Shown here piece by piece: positions 1 through 5,308 of a stretch of DNA of 6,689 nucleotides. The stretch is from positions 1 to 6,689 of the forward strand of contig JADZBJ010000245.1 of NCBI GenBank assembly GCA_020852155.1. Direction: 5' to 3'. The DNA comes from Saprospiraceae bacterium. Lineage in GTDB: Bacteria; Bacteroidota; Bacteroidia; Chitinophagales; Saprospiraceae. The notes below the pieces were generated by a model, which made no database searches, was not told the DNA's origin, and saw nothing but the letters and a program-made list of their open reading frames with translations. Made by a program: the position numbers and the translations under genes. How positions within the stretch are numbered: position 1 is the stretch's first letter; each line of letters starts with the position of its first letter.

Positions 1-264
1 CGCATTCAGGCCAGCGTTTTGCCTTTGTTCCCGAATCCGGCGACCGACCGTTTTACCGTGCAGTTTGACCTGCCGGAAGACAGTGATGCGGCTATTCAAT
101 GCTATGCGCCTACCGGCCAAATGCTGTACAGTCAGACAGCCAGTTACGCTGCGGGCTTGAATAGCGTCAGCATAAATGTTTCGGAAATGCACTACACAGG
201 CCTACTGTTTGTCAAAGTTGAAATGGCCGGCGGTCGTTTTGTGCAAACGGTTGTTGTTAAGTAG
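1..264 (+). CDS. C-terminal end of a T9SS-secreted protein (type A sorting domain), 5' partial
   Basis: The reading frame is open from the first base and ends at TAG 262-264, so only the last 87 residues of a longer protein are present. The visible part has the layout of the type IX secretion C-terminal sorting domain: an opening FPNPATDRFTV motif (the family's typical YPNPxxDxxxV), alternating beta-strand-like segments including YAPTGQMLYSQ and GLLFVKVEM, and a terminal FVQTVVVK just before the stop. In Bacteroidota such domains direct a protein through the outer membrane and are removed or exchanged for a lipid anchor at the surface. The passenger function lies outside the window and cannot be told. 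A TTG at 19 could be taken as a start but is internal to the domain, so I do not use it. The stop codon lies inside the first repeat unit of the following island. Confidence 0.88.
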   Translation, partial: RIQASVLPLFPNPATDRFTVQFDLPEDSDAAIQCYAPTGQMLYSQTASYAAGLNSVSINVSEMHYTGLLFVKVEMAGGRFVQTVVVK

Positions 265-476
265 TTTGAAGTTGTTAGATGGCGCTGGCGCGCCGTTAGA
301 AATGGTTTGATATTGTTAGATATTGTTAGATGGCGCTGGCGCGCCGTTTGAAATGGTTTGATATTGTTAGATATTGTTAGATGGCGCTGGCGCGCCGTTT
401 GAAGTTGTTTGAATGCTCGCTGGCGCTCGCGTTTGAAGTTGTTTGAAGTTGTTTGAAGGCGCTGTCGCGCCGGTTT
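265..476 (+). repeat. Left repeat array, GTTTGA sense, four hairpin blocks
   Basis: This stretch has no gene. It is made of 10-bp units of the form GTTTGAnnnn or GTTAGAnnnn, interrupted by a 14-bp block GGCGCTGGCGCGCC at 281-294, 332-345 and 383-396. The spacing is exactly 51 bp, and units 281-331 and 332-382 differ at one base. A different block, GCTCGCTGGCGCTCGC, sits at 415-430, and a final block GGCGCTGTCGCGCC at 458-471 has a changed loop. Each 14-bp block can fold as GGCGC/GCGCC around a tetranucleotide. The array begins at the stop codon of the upstream T9SS gene, so it would be transcribed as that gene's 3' UTR. Confidence 0.9.
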
Positions 477-531
477 CTTGACTTTGTATTGGACAAAGAT
501 GAGGGATGAAACAAGACAAAATTTTTTGTTT

Positions 532-539
532 TAAATTTG
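532..539 (+). promoter_or_regulatory. Possible Bacteroidota -7 promoter element for the four-helix bundle gene
   Basis: TAAATTTG fits the TAnnTTTG -7 consensus used by the primary sigma factor of Bacteroidota. It sits in the only AT-rich unique stretch between the left and middle arrays. No good TTTG-type -33 element is seen at the usual distance. If used, transcription would start near 545 and the leader would carry the whole middle array (three hairpins) before the ATG at 723. A 6-bp hairpin CTTTGT-ATTGG-ACAAAG lies just upstream at 482-498. Confidence 0.35.
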
Positions 540-544
540 CATCA

Positions 545-699
545 TCAAACGCAAACGGAAGTGTTCAGACAATATCAAACTACTTCAAACGGCGCGCCAG
601 CGCCATCTAACAATATCAAACAACTTCAAACGGCGCGCCAGCGCCATCTAACAATTTCAAACAATATCAAACAACATCAAACGGCGCGCCAGCGCCATT
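545..699 (-). repeat. Middle repeat array, TCAAAC sense on the + strand, three hairpin blocks
   Basis: The same 10-bp units as in the left array occur here on the opposite strand (TCAAAC at 545, 575, 585 and onward). Hairpin blocks GGCGCGCCAGCGCC lie at 591-604, 632-645 and 683-696, spaced 41 and 51 bp, which differ by one 10-bp unit. The array ends about 24 bp before the ATG of the four-helix bundle gene. It happens to be open in that gene's frame from 537, but the predicted peptide (glutamine-, threonine- and alanine-rich) is just translated repeat. Together with the left array it could form a large cruciform or RNA stem. Confidence 0.88.
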
Positions 700-722
700 C
701 GAACCATATAAAACGCTTCATT

Positions 723-1112
723 ATGACTTTAGAAAAATTTGAGGACCTTGTCATTTGGCGACTAGGTCGAGATTTATCAAGGGAGATTTACGAGACAACC
801 AAAGCAGAAATTTGGCGAGAAGATTTTGATTTTAGGAATCAGATAAGGAGGTCTGCCGGTTCAGTTCCCGATAATATTGCGGAGGGATTTGAACGCGAAG
901 GCAATAATGAATTTATCAATTTTTTAAGTATTGCCAAAGGTTCATGTGGCGAGTGCCGATGCCAAATTTACAGGGCGTTTGATCGGCAATATATTGACAA
1001 GGAAAAGATGGAATATTTTCTACAAAAGACAATCATCTTGTCAGTCAAAATTCACAATACCATACAGGCCGTCAAACAATCAGGCATGAAGGGGAATAAA
1101 TTTAAAAGATAA
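723..1112 (+). CDS. Four-helix bundle protein (S23 / 23S rRNA-intervening-sequence protein family)
   Basis: A protein of 129 residues with the family's hallmarks: FEDLVIWRLGRDLSREIY (residues 6-23, helix 1), QIRRSAGSVPDNIAEG (40-55, the strongest signature), EFINFLSIAKGSCGE (63-77) and two further predicted helices to about residue 118, followed by a lysine-rich tail. Length fits the family (about 115-130 residues). Members occur in 23S rRNA intervening sequences and as free-standing genes in Bacteroidota, and the Avd protein of diversity-generating retroelements shares the fold. The exact role of the stand-alone members is not known, though a nucleic-acid-binding function is often proposed. 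I start at ATG 723 because the frame upstream to TTG 537 is only translated repeat. There is no clear Shine-Dalgarno, as is common in this phylum. The gene is visibly AT-richer than its neighbours and is enclosed on both sides by the repeat arrays, with no rRNA or reverse transcriptase nearby. Confidence 0.85.
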   Translation: MTLEKFEDLVIWRLGRDLSREIYETTKAEIWREDFDFRNQIRRSAGSVPDNIAEGFEREGNNEFINFLSIAKGSCGECRCQIYRAFDRQYIDKEKMEYFLQKTIILSVKIHNTIQAVKQSGMKGNKFKR

Positions 1113-1119
1113 CCTTCCA

Positions 1120-1314
1120 ACGGCGCGCCAGCGCCATCAAACGCGAGCGCCAGCGAGCATTCAAACAACCTCAAACAATTTCAAACGGCGCGCCAGCGCC
1201 ATCTAACAATATCAAACTACATCAAACTACATCAAACAGCGCGCCAGCGCCATCAAACAACCTCAAACCACATCAAACAGCGCGCCAGCGCTATCAAACA
1301 ACTTCAAACTACTT
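1120..1314 (-). repeat. Right repeat array, TCAAAC sense on the + strand, four hairpin blocks
   Basis: This gene-free stretch starts 8 bp after the four-helix bundle stop codon and runs into the stop codon of the TMTC-like gene. Hairpin blocks lie at 1122-1135, 1187-1200, 1238-1251 (first base G to A) and 1279-1292 (AGCGCGCCAGCGCT). The 16-bp variant block GCGAGCGCCAGCGAGC is at 1143-1158. 1137-1166 is the exact reverse complement of 407-436, and extending to 1137-1176 against 397-436 gives 39 of 40 matches. Relative to the left arm, the inner hairpin blocks are shifted by one 10-bp unit while the total arm length is unchanged. The last unit, TCAAACTACT at 1304-1313, contains the TAG stop (1309-1311) of the minus-strand gene. 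Confidence 0.9.
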
Positions 1315-3351
1315 CTCCCCGCGTTTCTTCCCAATTTCCGGGTCAATGCCCTTGGCTTTGGTGTAATATTCCACGCCTTTTACGGCATTGCCGCTGCGGT
1401 GATAGGCCGTACCCAGGTCATAGACATAACCTGCATTATCAGGTTTGGCATCTACGGCTTTTGAAAACCAGTCTATGGCCTCTGCAAATTTGGCTTGTTT
1501 GGCAAAAGATACACCGATTAGCCAGGCTGTCTGCGCTTCATTGGAGTTTAGCGCCCATGATTCGGTCAAGGCTTTATAGGCGCCGGAAGGATCGTTCTTT
1601 TGTTGACCAAGTTCGCGACCGTAATCACGCAAGGCCAGCGCCAGGGCGTCTTTTACTTTAGGATTATCGGGGTAGTATTCCCGCGCTTTTCGATAGCCTT
1701 CCACTGATTTTTCATAGTTTTTCAACTGATAATAGCACGCCGAGCGGTGCATCAGTGCGTGATAGTATCTGGGGTGAAAATCCAGTGCAAAATCGAAGTG
1801 CTTGATGGCCTCGTTCAGCAGGTTTTTCCTGAATTCTCCATCCTTTTCCTTGTCCTTTTCATTGGCTTCATTAAACAGTACGCCACCGGCGTCATCATTG
1901 GCCTTCGCGCTCTGGTTTGATACTTTTACGTCGGTCATAAACAGTACTTCGTTAGAAGCCCAGATTGGATTTCTCGCCAGCGTTCTCCAGGAAAACAACA
2001 CAGCAATGGCAACTGTAAGCCCCAAAGGCAACGAAATACTTCCGGAAGACACCTTTTTTGCGGCAGCCATCAAGAGTGCAGCAATTGCCATGCAAAATCC
2101 GACAGAAGGCATGAACAAAAAGCGCTCGTTCATCAGCGTTCCCACTGAAAACACGAGGTTAGACACGATACTCAGCGTGATGAGGTAATATAAAATGCCA
2201 AATCGAACGATGTCGCGTTTCCGAATACCCAGGACAGCATACAAACCCAGGGCGACATAAGCCATCAGGCTAAGCAGCGCGGTCGGATTGCTGAAGGTTG
2301 TCATCGCAATCTGCTTGGGGTAGTAGTCGTGTGTGAGCGGATGGGGATAAAACAGCAATTTCAGGTATTGACCCAGGGTTACGAACACCGTCGCCCTTTT
2401 CTCGCCGGCCGTGTATGGCATCCAGCGTTGATCCACCATTTTGATGAATGGATTATTCATGGGCTCGTTCGGGGCTTCGTTGGAGAATGACCAATCCAGG
2501 ACTTCGCCCCGCAGCACAAAAAACACGGCAAACGCTGCCAACATGCCGCCAAGAATTTTTCCATAACCTAAGGAAGCGCCTTCGTTCTCAGCAGGTGAAG
2601 TTCTGAAAAACCACAATGCCAGCGGGACGATAATCAGGAAGGTCACCGCATTTTCCTTGGACATGCTGGCCAGAAAGAAGGAAACAATCGCACCAATCCA
2701 CCACTTTTTCGCGCCGGTGTCCCATGCTTTGAAGGCGCAATACAGCGTCAGCAAACTGCCGCCCAGCGCCATAATCTCGTCACATCCTTTGATGTTGGCC
2801 GCAACTTCGGTGTGCAGCGGATGACATATAAATATGACGGTTGCTATCCAGGCGAAAATATGGGTGTAATCTTCTCCAAAGCGCTCTTTCAGCATCAATA
2901 GCAGCAAATGGTAGAGCAGAATGCTGGTTGCCGCATACAGCAACACGGTAAACAGGTGAAAAATGAAGGTGTTTTCGCCAAAAAATTGCCAGATCGCAGC
3001 AAAAAACAGCAACGATAGCGGACGATAACGACCACCTGTAACGAGCATTTGCTTGGGGTCTTCTTTCATAAAGTCGAAAAATCCCCAAAACGAGTCGCGC
3101 GTCAGGATGTCCCACATACCCGCAAAACCGCGTTGTGTAAACGTGTTGGTTTTGATCACCATGTAATCATCCAGCACGAATTGATGCCCCAGTGTGTTGG
3201 CGTACAGCAACAATGCCAACAAAAACAGCAGCACAGATTGCATGCCGATGTTGGTAAAAAAGGGTGGAATCACCGTTGCTTCGGTACTGACAACTGGTGC
3301 AGATGAGGGTTGGGATGCCCTTTGCGGGCGAGACTGGTTTTGTTTTGCCAT
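1309..3351 (-). CDS. TMTC-like GT-C membrane glycosyltransferase-type protein with C-terminal TPR repeats
   Basis: A protein of 680 residues from the ATG at 3351; a TTG three codons upstream is less likely. After a polar N-terminus (1-33) come about ten hydrophobic segments (roughly 36-50, 112-133, 134-155, 165-178, 195-208, 218-245, 265-280, 355-375, 384-403, 412-430, 440-456). The C-terminus (about 505-672) is soluble helical TPR sequence, for example FDFALDFHPRYYHALMHRSACYYQ and the unit ending DAKPDNAGYVYDLGTAYHRSG. Family marks of the TMTC/GT-C type are FVLDDY (58-63, paired acidic residues in the first loop), RYRPL (108-112), HPLHTEVAANIKGCDEI (177-193), LKLLFYPHPLTHDYYP (331-346) and NERFLFMPSVGF (408-419). 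Eukaryotic TMTCs O-mannosylate cadherins. The substrate of bacterial relatives is unknown, so transfer of a sugar from a lipid carrier at the inner membrane is inferred from the family. The stop lies inside the last unit of the repeat island. Confidence 0.82.
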   Translation of the reverse strand: MAKQNQSRPQRASQPSSAPVVSTEATVIPPFFTNIGMQSVLLFLLALLLYANTLGHQFVLDDYMVIKTNTFTQRGFAGMWDILTRDSFWGFFDFMKEDPKQMLVTGGRYRPLSLLFFAAIWQFFGENTFIFHLFTVLLYAATSILLYHLLLLMLKERFGEDYTHIFAWIATVIFICHPLHTEVAANIKGCDEIMALGGSLLTLYCAFKAWDTGAKKWWIGAIVSFFLASMSKENAVTFLIIVPLALWFFRTSPAENEGASLGYGKILGGMLAAFAVFFVLRGEVLDWSFSNEAPNEPMNNPFIKMVDQRWMPYTAGEKRATVFVTLGQYLKLLFYPHPLTHDYYPKQIAMTTFSNPTALLSLMAYVALGLYAVLGIRKRDIVRFGILYYLITLSIVSNLVFSVGTLMNERFLFMPSVGFCMAIAALLMAAAKKVSSGSISLPLGLTVAIAVLFSWRTLARNPIWASNEVLFMTDVKVSNQSAKANDDAGGVLFNEANEKDKEKDGEFRKNLLNEAIKHFDFALDFHPRYYHALMHRSACYYQLKNYEKSVEGYRKAREYYPDNPKVKDALALALRDYGRELGQQKNDPSGAYKALTESWALNSNEAQTAWLIGVSFAKQAKFAEAIDWFSKAVDAKPDNAGYVYDLGTAYHRSGNAVKGVEYYTKAKGIDPEIGKKRGEK

Positions 3352-3377
3352 GATGCTCAATCACTTAGCGTATTTGG

Positions 3378-3385
3378 CAAAAGTA
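3378..3385 (-). promoter_or_regulatory. Possible -7 promoter element of the TMTC-like gene
   Basis: Read on the minus strand this is TACTTTTG, a match to TAnnTTTG, placed 26 bp upstream of the ATG at 3351. It would give a very short leader. A TTG lies 25 bp further upstream on that strand, a little far for the usual -33 spacing, so the assignment is tentative. Confidence 0.4.
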
Positions 3386-3421
3386 GGAGCAAGTTTGATT
3401 ACGGTGTTAGCAACATGTGGA

Positions 3422-3467
3422 AAAATGGAGGATAACTTATCGCAACCATCTACCTGACCTCCATTTT
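3422..3467. promoter_or_regulatory. 10-bp inverted repeat in the divergent TMTC-like/parA intergenic region
   Basis: AAAATGGAGG (3422-3431) and CCTCCATTTT (3458-3467) are perfect inverted copies separated by 26 bp. The symmetry continues imperfectly outward (CATGTGG against CACGTG) to about 3414-3473. It lies just upstream of the parA -7 motif between two divergent genes, so it may be an operator. It could also fold as a stem-loop in a transcript crossing the region. No regulator is identifiable from the window. Confidence 0.4.
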
Positions 3468-3474
3468 CACGTGC

Positions 3475-3482
3475 TACCTTTG
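3475..3482 (+). promoter_or_regulatory. Probable -7 promoter element of parA
   Basis: TACCTTTG matches TAnnTTTG exactly and lies 73 bp before the chosen parA start, giving a predicted transcription start near 3488 and a leader of about 60 nt. A weak CTGAC (3454-3458) is at a plausible -33 distance. The motif lies inside the longer GTG-started reading frame from 3417, which argues against that longer start. A CACGTG (3468-3473) abuts it directly. Confidence 0.5.
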
Positions 3483-3548
3483 CGGACTAATGCCTGTAAA
3501 CGGGCTATTATCGGAAACACTGTAAATCTGCCATCAGATATGAAAGAC

Positions 3549-4313
3549 ATGGGTAAAGTCATCACCATTGCTAACCAAAAAGGCGGTGTCGGCAAAACCA
3601 CCACAGCCATCAACCTGGCTGCTTCACTGGCTATTCTGGAAAAGAAAGTCTTGTTGATTGACGCAGACCCGCAAGCCAATGCGTCCAGCGGCGTTGGCCA
3701 GGCTAACACTTCCGAGGTAGTGAGTTTGTACGATTGTCTGGTACACGGTACCGACCCCCGCGAAGCGATCATTACGACTGAAACGCCCAATCTTGATCTG
3801 TTGCCATCCAATATTGACCTCGTCGGCGCTGAACTGGAAATGGTGGATAAGCCTAACCGCGAATACATTCTGCGCGGTATTGTCGGTGAGTTGAAACAGG
3901 ATTATGACTATATCTTTATTGACTGCCTGCCTTCACTGGGCCTGATTACAGTCAATGCACTGGTGGCCTGCGATACCGTACTCATTCCGGTACAGTGTGA
4001 AATGTTCTCATTTGAAGGACTTTCAAAACTCAAGAATACCATTACGCTGATTCGTCAGAATTTCAACCCAAACCTGCAAGTGGAGGGCCTGTTGATTTCG
4101 ATGTACGACAGCCGCCTGCGCCTGGCCAACGCCATCGTAGAAGAGGTGCGCAACAGCTCGAATGACTATGTTTTTGAAACCATCATTCACCGCAATTCAA
4201 GGGTAGCCGAAGCGCCTATGTCGCACACGCCAGTGGCTTTGTACGATATTAGCAGCAAAGGCGCGACCAACTTTTTTAACCTCGCCGAAGAGTTTTTGAG
4301 GAAAAATAATTGA
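3549..4313 (+). CDS. parA: ParA chromosome-partitioning ATPase (Soj family)
   Basis: A 254-residue Walker-type ATPase that binds DNA non-specifically when loaded with ATP and, with ParB bound near parS, moves and separates replication-origin regions. The deviant Walker A motif KGGVGKTT is at residues 11-18, with the signature lysine 11. The DADPQAN switch is at 38-44 and Walker B YIFIDCLPSLG at 121-131 (Leu where many relatives have Pro or Ser). The basic HRNSRVAEAP segment at 214-223 is typical of the DNA-contacting C-terminal part. Length is normal for chromosomal ParA. The start is placed at the MGKVITIANQ methionine conserved among Bacteroidota homologues; ATG 3540, three codons earlier, is equally possible, and GTG 3417 is unlikely. 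parB follows 74 bp downstream on the same strand, most likely in one operon. Confidence 0.96.
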   Translation: MGKVITIANQKGGVGKTTTAINLAASLAILEKKVLLIDADPQANASSGVGQANTSEVVSLYDCLVHGTDPREAIITTETPNLDLLPSNIDLVGAELEMVDKPNREYILRGIVGELKQDYDYIFIDCLPSLGLITVNALVACDTVLIPVQCEMFSFEGLSKLKNTITLIRQNFNPNLQVEGLLISMYDSRLRLANAIVEEVRNSSNDYVFETIIHRNSRVAEAPMSHTPVALYDISSKGATNFFNLAEEFLRKNN

Positions 4314-4387
4314 TCCCTTTTCTGCAAAACACCCTTTTTCGAGTTTTCAAATTCTTATCAAAGCAAAATACGGTCTGAAAGCATAAA

Positions 4388-5308
4388 ATGGCAAAAACAA
4401 AGTTTGACACCGGAGGCATCAAAACACTGTTGGGAAATCCTAAACAGTTGGAAAAAGCCGTTCAGCAGAATCCAATGGAAGTGGTGCGTGAGCTCTCCAC
4501 GACCGTAGCCATGCTGCCTATCGAACATATCAAAGCCAACGCACATCAACCGCGTACTGCTTTTGATAAAGCGGCTCTGGAGGAGTTGGCGACCAGTATT
4601 CGCGCGCACGGTATCATTCAGCCGTTGACGGTCCGCCGTATTCAAGATAAAGAATATCAGATTATTTCGGGTGAAAGGCGTTTCCGCGCCAGTCAGTTGG
4701 CTGGCCTGACAGAAGTGCCCGCCTATATCCGCCTTGCCGACGACCAGCAATTGCTGGAAATGGCGCTCATCGAGAACATTCAGCGCGAAGACCTGAATGC
4801 GTGGGAAATCGCTACCTCGTACAGCCGCCTCGTGGAAGAATTCAAACTGACCCACGAAAATCTGTCTGAACGCGTCGGTAAACAACGCAGTACGATCACC
4901 AACTACCTGCGCCTGCTTCGTTTTGAAGGCGACGCCGACATCAAACGCGGCATTGTAGAAGGCAAAATCAGCATGGGACACGCCCGTGCCCTGGCTGGTG
5001 TAGATGATTATGCGCTGCGCAATTCCATCTACCATCAGATCGTGGAGCAAGACCTGTCTGTCCGGGCCGTGGAAATGTTGATTGCCAGCTATCAGGAAGA
5101 TAAAAAAGGGAAATCCGCCAAGGAAAAACCGGTTATGGCGCCGCAAATCCGCGAGATTCAGGATCGTTTCAGCGCGTTTTTTGGTTCAAAAGTGCAACTC
5201 AAACGCGACGACAAAGGCAAAGGTCAGGTGGTTATTACCTTTAAAAACGACCACGAACTCAATGCCCTGCTGGATGTGATCGAACGCGATCAGCCAGTAG
5301 CGATGTAA
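4388..5308 (+). CDS. parB: ParB CTP-dependent centromere-binding protein
   Basis: A 306-residue ParB, normal length for the chromosomal family. It loads at parS sites as a CTP-binding DNA clamp, spreads, and is the partner that stimulates ParA. The N-terminal ParB/Srx domain runs from about residue 44 to 135, with HQPR at 53-56, GERRFRAS (95-102, CTP-binding arginine patch) and ENIQRE (129-134). A helix-turn-helix parS-reading segment THENLSERVGKQRSTITNYLRLL is at 155-177, followed by GKISMGHARAL (192-202). A charged linker (about 236-250) leads to the C-terminal dimerisation region that ends in LNALLDVIERDQPVAM. ATG 4388 has an A-rich upstream (CATAAAATG) and no strong Shine-Dalgarno. The 3' end overlaps the convergent dprA by 19 bp. 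No dapB or lepB follows, although these often sit after parB in other Bacteroidota. Confidence 0.96.
   Translation: MAKTKFDTGGIKTLLGNPKQLEKAVQQNPMEVVRELSTTVAMLPIEHIKANAHQPRTAFDKAALEELATSIRAHGIIQPLTVRRIQDKEYQIISGERRFRASQLAGLTEVPAYIRLADDQQLLEMALIENIQREDLNAWEIATSYSRLVEEFKLTHENLSERVGKQRSTITNYLRLLRFEGDADIKRGIVEGKISMGHARALAGVDDYALRNSIYHQIVEQDLSVRAVEMLIASYQEDKKGKSAKEKPVMAPQIREIQDRFSAFFGSKVQLKRDDKGKGQVVITFKNDHELNALLDVIERDQPVAM

Larger units (their letters stand above)
259..1314. other. Repeat-bounded island with inverted 178-bp arms around a four-helix bundle gene (candidate mobile element)
   Basis: The whole space between two convergent genes is occupied by a 1056-bp block whose ends are inverted copies. 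AAGTAGTTTGAAGTTGTT at 259-276 is exactly the reverse complement of 1297-1314. Both copies contain the TAG stop of the adjacent gene. The arms 259-436 and 1137-1314 are the same length, and a 16-bp variant GC block begins 156 bp from each end. Between the arms lie a further hairpin block, a unique AT-rich stretch with a promoter-like motif, a third array and one small gene. There is no transposase, integrase or clear target-site duplication. It could be a small non-autonomous element carrying cargo, or a repeat array that has grown in the 3' ends of both genes. The symmetry is seen directly; mobility is inferred. Confidence 0.4.

Noticed and set aside
281..396. Shared 51-bp period between the left array and the array at 6514, suggesting one repeat family
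   Set aside because: The unit sequences are unrelated (GTTTGA words plus GGCGCTGGCGCGCC versus TATAAACAGGGAACCCC), so the equal period is probably coincidence.
537..722. N-terminal extension of the four-helix bundle protein starting at TTG 537
   Set aside because: The 62 residues are translated repeat array, the family starts at MTLEKFEDL, and the TTG overlaps a promoter-like motif.
723..1112. Avd accessory protein of a diversity-generating retroelement
   Set aside because: No reverse transcriptase, template repeat or variable-repeat target gene is in the window. The repeats here are short periodic arrays, not a TR/VR pair.
723..1112. 23S rRNA intervening sequence
   Set aside because: The flanking sequence is repeat array and protein-coding genes, with no rRNA sequence on either side.
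3417..3548. N-terminal extension of ParA from GTG 3417
   Set aside because: The extension includes the likely parA promoter and a dyad, and ParA homologues begin at MGKVI.
4358..5146. Long reading frame on the minus strand opposite parB (262 codons)
   Set aside because: It is fully antisense to a clear ParB gene and its peptide shows no recognisable domain, so it is a shadow frame.
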